Shown in pieces: positions 24,911-32,185 of a stretch of DNA of 35,074 nt. A program made the position numbers and the translations under genes. This DNA comes from Parvicella sp041583015 (GTDB lineage Bacteria > Bacteroidota > Bacteroidia > Flavobacteriales_D > Parvicellaceae), in NCBI GenBank assembly GCA_041583015.1, contig JBFHGR010000024.1:1-35074 (forward strand), given 5' to 3'. Below the pieces are notes generated by a model that saw nothing but the letters and a program-made list of their open reading frames with translations, was not told where the DNA came from and did no database searches. Each line of letters opens with the position of its first letter. The first letter of the stretch is position 1.

Positions 24911-25035
24911 TTACACAAAGATACTAACTATTAAATAGAAATTTATCTTATTTTTCATGAGCATCTTTCAAAATCAATTAGCTTTTTATTACCTTGTCCT
25001 AAAATAATATTAAGAACTACTCCCCCCTAAAAAAA

Positions 25036-26841
25036 ATGAAGAATAGTTTAAAGCATTATTTAATTGGAGGTGACGAAGAAACAGCGAATTATAGAGCACC
25101 TGAAACTTTGTTCTGTCACACTAAAAAAGACTTTGACAAATCTGTTGGTGACGACTTCATCCAACACGCAAATGCAATTACTCAAAATGGAGATTTATTT
25201 ATTGTTGGGCTATCTCATGGTATCTCCCCTTCAGGACCATACACTTACATCCTTAAAAACTATGACCAACTTAATCATCCGGAGCTAATCAGATATACCT
25301 TCGTTAATTCAAAGCTAAAAAAACAAAGAGGGCTTTTGGATGTAATGGATGCCGTTTCTTTCATAAAAGAATTACTTAAGTCTTCCAAAATAACCAAAGA
25401 TCAAATTCTAGGAAGATCATTGAACAGAAGTGATTTGGCGGGATACGGAAGTGGGTTGAACCAAATACTAGCTAATTATTTTGAAGAAAATAAGAGAAAA
25501 GGTCTTAATTATGTTTTTCTAGCATCAGACCCCAAAGGTCTCGTAGCAGGTATCACAAGAAACTCTAGCGCTTTCAAATCTAAAGACTATGTAGTGGTAG
25601 TAAATGACACCAAAGAACCCGAACTTACTTTTACACCATTTTTCTTAATGCAATCTGAGCGCATTGCATTTTTAGCAACTAAATCAGACAAGAGACGACC
25701 TTTGGCTTGGTTATTTTATAGATGGGCCAACCAAAACAGAAGCCCTTCTTTCCTTAGGTTTATAGACAATGTAGAAAAGCGAATGAAAGTTTTTGTGGAT
25801 GACAATGCACTTACATGGCCACAAGTAGAGGTAAAAAGAAGCACAGATTTCGGTGAAACCTCTATTAAAGTTGATTTATCAACTCCGTATAACAAAAATA
25901 CTAGCAAAAAATTACCGGTAATCTTAATCATCCACGGCTTTCTTGGACTAAACACATTTGATGCATTATTAGCCTTTCTTTCTACACATAAATATATTGC
26001 TGCTGCAATGCATTATGGCACTGTCCCTTTTCACCTACCAAAAGATCAATACTCGCAGTTTGTAGTGGATAACATAAACGAAGTTGTAGGTCACTTTGGA
26101 AAACAAGGGCATCCTGTTTATATTTTTGATCACTCTATGGCAAACAACTACATGCTTATGATTGATGACCAAATGGACAATATGCCTTACATTCAAAAAT
26201 ATTTAAAAGGTAGAATTGGCTGCAATCCCTTTTTTGGACAAGAAGCAAAACACGCTTCACTTAATTTTTTGGACAATGTTATTCTAAAATCAAAAATTTC
26301 AAAAGCAGATAGAATTATTTTCAATTCAACACGCGCTATTATTCCGTTGCAACCAAAAGCATTGTCCAGAAACATAGGTATCAAACTTTCAAAATGGCTT
26401 ATTATGTCAGACACCTCTATTCATCAAAGAATTTGGAGTGCTGTTAAGTCAAGAATCATGACACTTCTTTCAGACATGGACACACTACCTGCTTTAAATA
26501 GAATTCCCATAAAACATACTTTAAATAGACTTCCTATTAAGATTTTTGCCATTCAAGTATTTTCTTCGTTAAAAGACTCTAAACAATTTGATAATTTGAC
26601 TCAATTAAAAGGATTTCTTAAATATAAAATCCCAACTTTAATCTTAAAAAGTGAAATAGATCCTATTGCCAGATTTATACCTGAGGTATATGATTCAACA
26701 TCAAATGTTAAGATAATGGACATAACTAACGTAAAAGAAAAGGAAATATTCAGAGAGCATTTATTTTATATGATACATCCACAAACTACAATCGCTATCA
26801 TAAATGATTTTATTAAAGATGTTGAGGAAGGAAATTTTTAA
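25036..26841 (+). CDS. NagB-like domain fused to an atypical alpha/beta hydrolase
   Basis: A 601-residue soluble two-domain protein. Residues about 30-235 follow the fold pattern of NagB/6-phosphogluconolactonase: LFIVGLSHGISPSGPY (54-69) sits at the phosphate-loop position, YVFLASDPKGLVAG (159-172) at the catalytic strand, and ELTFTPFFLMQSERIAFLAT (196-215) at the late helix-strand pair. The residues that NagB uses (Asp-Glu-Tyr, and Gly-His-x-Ala-Phe-Asn-Glu-Pro) are not there, so it may bind rather than deaminate. Residues about 262-595 form an alpha/beta hydrolase: LPVILIIHGFLG (293-304), nucleophile elbow DHSMA (Ser367) instead of GxSxG, and possible Asp542 with His575 or His581. A 9-residue near-repeat (488-505) is internal. 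It diverges from the acyltransferase gene. I know of no described protein with this architecture. The domain reading is mine, by eye. Confidence 0.75.
   Translation: MKNSLKHYLIGGDEETANYRAPETLFCHTKKDFDKSVGDDFIQHANAITQNGDLFIVGLSHGISPSGPYTYILKNYDQLNHPELIRYTFVNSKLKKQRGLLDVMDAVSFIKELLKSSKITKDQILGRSLNRSDLAGYGSGLNQILANYFEENKRKGLNYVFLASDPKGLVAGITRNSSAFKSKDYVVVVNDTKEPELTFTPFFLMQSERIAFLATKSDKRRPLAWLFYRWANQNRSPSFLRFIDNVEKRMKVFVDDNALTWPQVEVKRSTDFGETSIKVDLSTPYNKNTSKKLPVILIIHGFLGLNTFDALLAFLSTHKYIAAAMHYGTVPFHLPKDQYSQFVVDNINEVVGHFGKQGHPVYIFDHSMANNYMLMIDDQMDNMPYIQKYLKGRIGCNPFFGQEAKHASLNFLDNVILKSKISKADRIIFNSTRAIIPLQPKALSRNIGIKLSKWLIMSDTSIHQRIWSAVKSRIMTLLSDMDTLPALNRIPIKHTLNRLPIKIFAIQVFSSLKDSKQFDNLTQLKGFLKYKIPTLILKSEIDPIARFIPEVYDSTSNVKIMDITNVKEKEIFREHLFYMIHPQTTIAIINDFIKDVEEGNF
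26492..26545 (+). repeat. Two-copy tandem duplication, 27-nt unit
   Basis: CTTTAAATAGA starts both copies (26492 and 26519); 20 of 27 positions agree. It encodes LNRIPIKHT followed by LNRLPIKIF inside the hydrolase domain, so it looks like an old in-frame duplication. Confidence 0.5.
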
Positions 26842-26846
26842 ACTTA

Positions 26847-27470
26847 TTACAATTCCTCAATTGCATTTTTTGCAGCTTTAAAAGCCTCAATTGGAGTTTT
26901 TGAATTGTTATTCCAAATACTTCCTAGGAGTGCTACACCATCAAAACCAAGGTCTTTACATTCTTTAAACCTTTCTTGCTCAATACCGCCCAATGCTATA
27001 ACCGGTGATTTTGCCAATTGAACATACTTCTCTATACTTCTGTTTCCAAAATTTCCCGAATGGCCAATCTTTGAAATACTATCATAAACAGGACTCAGAA
27101 AAACATACTTATAACTTCTTTTATCATCGCTTAATGTACTCAACTTGCTATACGTCCTTGTAAGATATAGACCTGAATTCATCATCTTAAATTTCCAAAA
27201 TTTCCAACTTGATTTGTACTTCTTTTTACGATGAGTTCTACTCAAGTGAAGTCCACCAAGTTTGTAAACCTTTTTTAAATGATGATTAGAATGAAGTACT
27301 ATTCTTTTATGGTATTTCTTAGGAATTGCATCGAGGTATGCACATAACTCGTTTTGTTGAAAAGAAGACTTTCTCAGGTGAAAATATTCCAATCCCAAAT
27401 CAAACATTTCCGTTACCTCTTTCGCTTCCGATATTGACCTATCTGAACTTGAAAAAACAATCAGCTTCAT
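26847..27470 (-). CDS. Thiamine-phosphate-synthase/TenI-family TIM-barrel protein
   Basis: A 207-residue barrel of the ThiE/TenI family. Recognisable are LEYFHLRKSS near the N-terminus (where ThiE has QxR-type pyrophosphate contacts), LGGLHLSRTH, FLSPVYDSISKIGHSGN and the phosphate-binding ALGGIEQERF and GFDGVALLGSIW. Several ThiE active-site residues differ: the N-D-D motif is replaced by SNHH and the S-x-H strand by LTRTYS. It may therefore be a TenI-like aminase relative or have a changed substrate rather than make thiamine phosphate. It is third in a run with the PPTase and GGGP synthase, 40 nt downstream of the latter, and meets the NagB-hydrolase fusion gene tail-to-tail with a 5-nt gap. 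Confidence 0.83.
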   Translation of the reverse strand: MKLIVFSSSDRSISEAKEVTEMFDLGLEYFHLRKSSFQQNELCAYLDAIPKKYHKRIVLHSNHHLKKVYKLGGLHLSRTHRKKKYKSSWKFWKFKMMNSGLYLTRTYSKLSTLSDDKRSYKYVFLSPVYDSISKIGHSGNFGNRSIEKYVQLAKSPVIALGGIEQERFKECKDLGFDGVALLGSIWNNNSKTPIEAFKAAKNAIEEL

Positions 27471-27510
27471 TCATTAATTAATTGATACTACAATGTTACG
27501 AAAAAATACT

Positions 27511-28251
27511 TTATTTATTATTCCATTCATCCCGTTGATTAAGCATCTCACCAAGATTTAATTCCCCTCTTTCAAATGCGGTTCCAATAACAACAACAGT
27601 TGCTCCTGCTTCCCACGCAGCACTAGCTTGTTCCACAGAACGAATACCCCCACCTACAATCACTGGAATATCAACATTTGATTTTACACTTTTTACTATT
27701 TCTGCTCTTACTTCCTTATCTGCTCCAGACCCCGCTTCCAAATAAACTATTTGGTGTCCCATTTGCTCTCCTGCTAATGCTGTATCCACAATTGTAGACA
27801 AACCATCTTGCGACAATGGCATAGTTTCACTTACCCTTTGAACTGAAGTAATATTTCCTCCATCCAATAAGATATAAGAAGTAGGTATAATTTCTTTACC
27901 CCATTTCTTTAATAACGGAGCAGCCTTGACATGCTGTCCTATTAAAAACTCTGCATTTCGTCCAGATATCAGAGACAATAAAAGGATTGCATCTGCTGCT
28001 TCTGAAATTTGCGAAAAATCACCTGGAAAGAGTACAACGGGAGCAATATTTGCATTTTTAAGTGCGACAACCACCTCATCGAAATTATCTTTAAGTATAA
28101 TACTTCCGCCAACAAAAATTAAATCTGGCGAATTTCCCTCCAATTGATTGACCAATTCAGAAGTGTTTTCCACGTCATCTGGATCCACTAAAATTGTCAG
28201 TAATTTTCTTCCTTCCAAAGAAGCTTTTTGTATGTATTTTAATACGTTCAA
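27511..28251 (-). CDS. Geranylgeranylglyceryl-phosphate synthase family (bacterial group II GGGPS)
   Basis: A 246-residue TIM-barrel prenyltransferase that joins a polyprenyl diphosphate to glycerol-1-phosphate through an ether bond. Signature segments are LTILVDPDD (18-26), FVGGSII (46-52), YLEAGSGA (170-177), VIVGGGIRS (197-205) and VIGTAFERGE (221-230), which form the phosphate-binding site. Full length for the family (about 240). The start is a TTG whose sequence TTGA contains the TGA stop of the PPTase gene (4-nt overlap); the first residues MNVLKYIQKA agree with the family's beginning. Group II enzymes occur in some Bacteroidota and are known to make archaeal-type products in vitro; the in vivo lipid is unresolved. 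No archaeal digeranylgeranyl transferase is in the window. Confidence 0.9.
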   Translation of the reverse strand: MNVLKYIQKASLEGRKLLTILVDPDDVENTSELVNQLEGNSPDLIFVGGSIILKDNFDEVVVALKNANIAPVVLFPGDFSQISEAADAILLLSLISGRNAEFLIGQHVKAAPLLKKWGKEIIPTSYILLDGGNITSVQRVSETMPLSQDGLSTIVDTALAGEQMGHQIVYLEAGSGADKEVRAEIVKSVKSNVDIPVIVGGGIRSVEQASAAWEAGATVVVIGTAFERGELNLGEMLNQRDEWNNK

Positions 28252-28847
28252 TTCGTGTATACTAAAAATAAATCATCCACTTTTTTAATGGAAAGTTTAA
28301 AGTGACTTTTATAATCTACATGCAAAATTTCACATTCCGCTTCATTATTTTCAATCCTTTTTATCCTCAAATGCTCCTTAAAATATACCATTGGATCGCC
28401 ATTAACCTTATACAATGCTTCTTTTATACTCCAAATCAACGTTTGAAAAACCACCTCATCTCCTACAACAGGTGCATCATCTTGATCATAAAACTTATGT
28501 TTTACTCGGAGCACTTTGGGAGTAACACTCTGCAAATCAATACCACATACTTTTTCAGATATCATCAAGGCTACATAATTTGAATCATGAGAAATTGATA
28601 CATAACCATTGTCTAAAATAGGTTTACCATTCACATCCTTTTCCAATTTTTCTAATAAATTTTCACCCTGCAATAGCAACTGTGTCGCTAAAAACTGTTT
28701 TCTATGTAACTCAGATTTATATTTAGCAAAACGTTCCGGAACTGAATAATCACCAAGCATTAAAAGTAATTGTTCTTCATCTTCGACAATTTTCCAAACA
28801 ATAATTTTGGCTTCTTTTTTGATATATATTTCTCTGTATCTAGGCAA
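28248..28847 (-). CDS. 4'-phosphopantetheinyl transferase, Sfp type
   Basis: A 199-residue enzyme that moves 4'-phosphopantetheine from CoA to the active serine of carrier proteins. Motifs are NGKPILDNGYVSISHD (73-88), VCGIDLQSV (100-108; Asp104 for Mg) and IWSIKEALYK (138-147; Glu143 and Lys147). The length and the opening MPRYREIYIKKEAKIIVWKI fit flavobacterial Sfp-type PPTases, which supports TTG at 28847 as the true start although no ATG is available. It overlaps GGGP synthase by 4 nt and starts 19 nt from the divergent WG-repeat gene, with a perfect palindrome in that gap. No ACP or synthase gene is in the window, so the target is unknown. Confidence 0.9.
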   Translation of the reverse strand: MPRYREIYIKKEAKIIVWKIVEDEEQLLLMLGDYSVPERFAKYKSELHRKQFLATQLLLQGENLLEKLEKDVNGKPILDNGYVSISHDSNYVALMISEKVCGIDLQSVTPKVLRVKHKFYDQDDAPVVGDEVVFQTLIWSIKEALYKVNGDPMVYFKEHLRIKRIENNEAECEILHVDYKSHFKLSIKKVDDLFLVYTN

Positions 28848-28850
28848 ACG

Positions 28851-28864
28851 ATTACATTTGTAAT
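28851..28864. promoter_or_regulatory. Perfect ATTACA-TT-TGTAAT palindrome between divergent genes
   Basis: Occupies most of the 19-nt gap between the PPTase and WG-repeat genes and contains a plus-strand TACATTTG (28853-28860), a -7 consensus match with no clear -33. It could be both a promoter element and a regulator site. Confidence 0.4.
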
Positions 28865-28866
28865 TC

Positions 28867-29877
28867 GTGTCAAATTTAAAACATATTATTCACTTGAAAT
28901 ATAAACTTGAGATTATACCGATATTGATTGCGATAATTTTCTACTCCCAAGAAACATTATCACAACTATACGCTGTCCCTAATGGATGGATTAATAAGTC
29001 CGGAATTTTAACCCCCTGTTCAGATTGTGACACCACCTTTGATAGCAATAATCAATTTGGGAAATTTAAAAAAGGGGAAGATTATGGATTTATTAATACT
29101 AAATCACCCTCATTTATTTCTCCTACATATAAAAGCCTAACAGCCTTTACAGAAGGCAAAGCCATTGCCAAAACTGATAAAGGATGGTTTATCATTGACA
29201 CACTTGGAAATTTAATGACAACTATCAAATGTCATTATGCTTATCCATTTTCTGAAGGATTGGCAAGAATTCAATTTGGCAATAGATTTGGATTCATTAA
29301 TACAAATGGGGAATTAACCATCCCTCTAAATTTTACTGGCGCCTATGACTTCTCTGAAGGAAGAGCAAGAGTTTTTTACAAAGGCAAATGGGGATTCATT
29401 AATCAAAAAGGCGAAATGGTTATCCCAGCTAAATATGATTATGCTTGGAACTTTTCTGAAGGTACTGCTGCAGTTATGACCCTTAAATCTAGAGATGAGA
29501 AATGGGGATTTATAGATCTCTCCGGTAAAATAATTATCAAACAAAATTACGGATATGTCTTTCCTTTTTCGGACGGTTTAGCAATTGTCAAAAACATGGC
29601 ATATCCAAATGGGGAACTGAAACTAATCACCCCAACCAATGAAATAAAACATCAAATAAATTACAAAGACATATTCCCGTTTCATGATGGATTAGCATGT
29701 GTGTTTCAACAAGTCGAAGGCCAAAATTTATGGGGATATATTGATACTACAAACAATCTTGTTATTGAGCCACAATTTGACCAGCCTTCCGATTTCAAAA
29801 ACGGACTTGCTTTAGTTAGTAAATCTGGAAAGAAAATGTATATAGACAAAACAGGTAAAATTATTTGGAACGAGTAG
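28867..29877 (+). CDS. WG-repeat protein, exported
   Basis: A 336-residue protein with a hydrophobic N-terminus (LEIIPILIAIIFYS, about residues 14-27, then QETLSQ) that is probably a signal peptide, followed by eight or so WG repeats of 35 to 45 residues. Examples are FGFINTNGELTIP, WGFINQKGEMVIP, WGFIDLSGKIIIK and WGYIDTTNNLVIE, each followed by a hydrophobic strand ending in FSEG, FSDG or similar. These repeats are beta-rich; the function of WG proteins is largely unknown. The start given is GTG at 28867; TTG at 28894 is also possible and would still keep the signal peptide. Divergent from the PPTase gene, and followed by folE after 57 nt. Confidence 0.85.
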   Translation: MSNLKHIIHLKYKLEIIPILIAIIFYSQETLSQLYAVPNGWINKSGILTPCSDCDTTFDSNNQFGKFKKGEDYGFINTKSPSFISPTYKSLTAFTEGKAIAKTDKGWFIIDTLGNLMTTIKCHYAYPFSEGLARIQFGNRFGFINTNGELTIPLNFTGAYDFSEGRARVFYKGKWGFINQKGEMVIPAKYDYAWNFSEGTAAVMTLKSRDEKWGFIDLSGKIIIKQNYGYVFPFSDGLAIVKNMAYPNGELKLITPTNEIKHQINYKDIFPFHDGLACVFQQVEGQNLWGYIDTTNNLVIEPQFDQPSDFKNGLALVSKSGKKMYIDKTGKIIWNE

Positions 29878-29934
29878 TTTTGTAAATAATTATTTTATAA
29901 TCTTGTTTTTAAGGACAATAGAATATTTAAGAAA

Positions 29935-30609
29935 ATGAACAAAGAGGATAAAACAACAACCATAGGAGACGATCATGTGCTTACTTCATTAGAGAACCCT
30001 TTAGTGCCTGACGCATTTAAAAAATCTGATGAGGAAAAAATCCAAATAATCAGTGAGCATTTTGAGAAAATTATGTCAACACTTGGCCTGGATCTTACAG
30101 ACGATTCACTAAAAGGCACTCCAAGTAGAGTTGCAAAAATGTATGTAAAAGAAATTTTCTCAGGTCTTAATCCTGCCAATGAGCCTGGAATATCATTATT
30201 TGACAATAATTACAAATACGATGGCATGTTGGTAGAAAGAGATATTGAACTTTATTCTCTTTGTGAACATCACTTTGTTCCAATTGTAGGCAAGGTGCAC
30301 GTAGCATATTATGCAAATAAAAACGTAATAGGGCTTTCCAAAATAAATAGAATAGTTCAGCATTTTGCCAAAAGACCTCAAGTACAAGAACGACTTACAA
30401 TGCAAATTGTCAAAAAACTTCAAGATGTTTTAGACACAAAAGATGTTGCTTGCATTGTTGATGCTAAGCACTTTTGCGTTTGTATGAGAGGGGTTAAAGA
30501 TTCCACATCTACAACGGTTACCTCTCAGTTTAAAGGGAAATTTGAAAATGCCGAAATTAAAAATGAGTTTTTAACTCACATTCAATCCAATACTAAATTA
30601 GACATCTAA
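29935..30609 (+). CDS. folE: GTP cyclohydrolase I
   Basis: Converts GTP to 7,8-dihydroneopterin triphosphate, the first step of folate synthesis and of some other pterin pathways; a cytoplasmic homodecamer. Diagnostic segments are GTPSRVAKMYVKEIFSGL, then YSLCEHHFVPIVGKVHVAYY with the zinc Cys and His ligands. IGLSKINRIVQHFAKRPQVQ (substrate contacts) and DAKHFCVCMRGVKDSTSTTV, which supplies the second zinc cysteine, follow. The 224-residue length is normal; the first 35 residues are a variable tail. A TAATCTTG box near 29898, with TTTG 15 nt before it, is a weak promoter candidate. It is 48 nt upstream of cysS, with a likely promoter in the gap. Confidence 0.97.
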   Translation: MNKEDKTTTIGDDHVLTSLENPLVPDAFKKSDEEKIQIISEHFEKIMSTLGLDLTDDSLKGTPSRVAKMYVKEIFSGLNPANEPGISLFDNNYKYDGMLVERDIELYSLCEHHFVPIVGKVHVAYYANKNVIGLSKINRIVQHFAKRPQVQERLTMQIVKKLQDVLDTKDVACIVDAKHFCVCMRGVKDSTSTTVTSQFKGKFENAEIKNEFLTHIQSNTKLDI

Positions 30610-30613
30610 ATTG

Positions 30614-30621
30614 TATATTTG
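30614..30621 (+). promoter_or_regulatory. Candidate -7 element for cysS
   Basis: TATATTTG, then CG, fully matches TAnnTTTG and is 36 nt before the cysS ATG. No TTG is found at the expected -33 spacing, so this is only a partial promoter. Confidence 0.45.
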
Positions 30622-30657
30622 CGTTTGCAAAACAATTGTATGTTAAATAATTAATTC

Positions 30658-32157
30658 ATGTCAAAAATAAAAGACAATCAAATCTATATATATAATTCTC
30701 TTTCTGGAGAAAAAGAACTTTTCAAACCAGTGAGTGAAAATCATTTGGGCATTTATGTTTGTGGTCCTACAGTATACAGCAATGTACATTTAGGAAACTG
30801 TAGAACATTTCTATCATTTGACATGATTGTAAGATACTTCAAATTTTTAGGATACAAAGTAAGATATGTTAGAAACATAACCGATGCTGGCCATCTTGAA
30901 AATGATGCGGAAGTTGGAGAAGACAAAATTGCTAAAAAGGCACGGTTGGAAGAATTAGAACCTATGGAAATTGTGCAACGTTATACAGTAGATTTTCACA
31001 ATGTAATGAGCGCATTTAATGCTCTCCCCCCTAGCATTGAACCAACTGCAACAGGGCACCTTATTGAACAAATTGAGATGATTCAAGAAATCATTGATAA
31101 GGGACTTGCCTATGTTTCCAATGGGTCAGTATATTTTGACGTAAAAAAATACATGTCAGAAGGTGGTGACTATGGCAAATTATCAGGTAGAGATATAGAA
31201 GAATTAATGTCGGGATCTCGAGACTTGGAAGGTCAAGAAGAAAAGAAAAACCCAACAGATTTTGCACTTTGGAAAAAAGCATCTCCATCGCACATTATGA
31301 GATGGAATTCGCCATGGAGTGTTGGATTTCCAGGATGGCACTTAGAATGTTCTGTAATGGGCACTAAATACCTTGGGAAACAATTTGATATTCACGGAGG
31401 AGGAATGGATTTGAAATTCCCTCATCATGAATGCGAAATAGCACAAGGACAAGCGGCTAATGGAGTAAAACCAGTTAACTATTGGATGCATGGAAATATG
31501 CTTACGTTGAATGGCAAAAGAATGTCTAAATCTACAGGTAACACACTACTTCCTAATGAATTATTCAGTGGGAATAATGATCTTTTAGAAAAGGCATTCT
31601 CACCAACCGTAGTAAGATTCTTCATGCTACAAGCACACTATAGAAGCGTTCTAGATTTTTCTAGTGACGCATTGATTGCTTCTGAAAAAGGATTCAAAAA
31701 ATTAATGACCGCATTTGACATCCTAAAAAAAGTTCAATACAAGGCATCTACTTTTAATGAAGTTGAAAATAAAAGTATTGAAGAAACTTGCCTTGCTTGC
31801 TATGCAGAAATGAATGATGACTTTAATACGCCCAAAACTATTGCTAAATTATTTGACTTGGTTGCTAAAATCAATACCTACAATGAAAAGAAATCTTTTG
31901 GGCAATTAAAAGAAGAAACATTCAATTTACTAAAAGATACTTTTTGTGGAATGATTACTGATGTATTTGGATTATTACCAGAAAACTCTGGAAATAACGA
32001 CACTCTTGAAAAGAGCATTCAATTGCTAATAGACATGAGGTCAAACGCTAAAACAGAAAGAAATTTTGCATTATCAGATGAAATAAGAGATAAGTTAATC
32101 GCTATTGGTGTGCAATTAAAAGATGGAAAAGATGGAACAACTTATTCAATTGGATAA
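30658..32157 (+). CDS. cysS: Cysteine-tRNA ligase
   Basis: Class I aminoacyl-tRNA synthetase charging tRNA-Cys. The sequence IYVCGPTVYSNVHLGNCRTF holds the first zinc cysteine and the HIGH variant HLGN. GWHLECSVMG and HHECEIAQ supply the other zinc ligands, and GKRMSKSTGN is the KMSKS loop. A DALR-like anticodon-binding helical domain follows to the end (about residues 350-499). Full length for the family. The ATG is preceded by an A/T-rich leader. The secreted cysteine peptidase gene follows after 28 nt, so partial readthrough into it is possible. Confidence 0.98.
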   Translation: MSKIKDNQIYIYNSLSGEKELFKPVSENHLGIYVCGPTVYSNVHLGNCRTFLSFDMIVRYFKFLGYKVRYVRNITDAGHLENDAEVGEDKIAKKARLEELEPMEIVQRYTVDFHNVMSAFNALPPSIEPTATGHLIEQIEMIQEIIDKGLAYVSNGSVYFDVKKYMSEGGDYGKLSGRDIEELMSGSRDLEGQEEKKNPTDFALWKKASPSHIMRWNSPWSVGFPGWHLECSVMGTKYLGKQFDIHGGGMDLKFPHHECEIAQGQAANGVKPVNYWMHGNMLTLNGKRMSKSTGNTLLPNELFSGNNDLLEKAFSPTVVRFFMLQAHYRSVLDFSSDALIASEKGFKKLMTAFDILKKVQYKASTFNEVENKSIEETCLACYAEMNDDFNTPKTIAKLFDLVAKINTYNEKKSFGQLKEETFNLLKDTFCGMITDVFGLLPENSGNNDTLEKSIQLLIDMRSNAKTERNFALSDEIRDKLIAIGVQLKDGKDGTTYSIG

Positions 32158-32185
32158 GTTAATTATTTAATATAAAAACCAAAAC

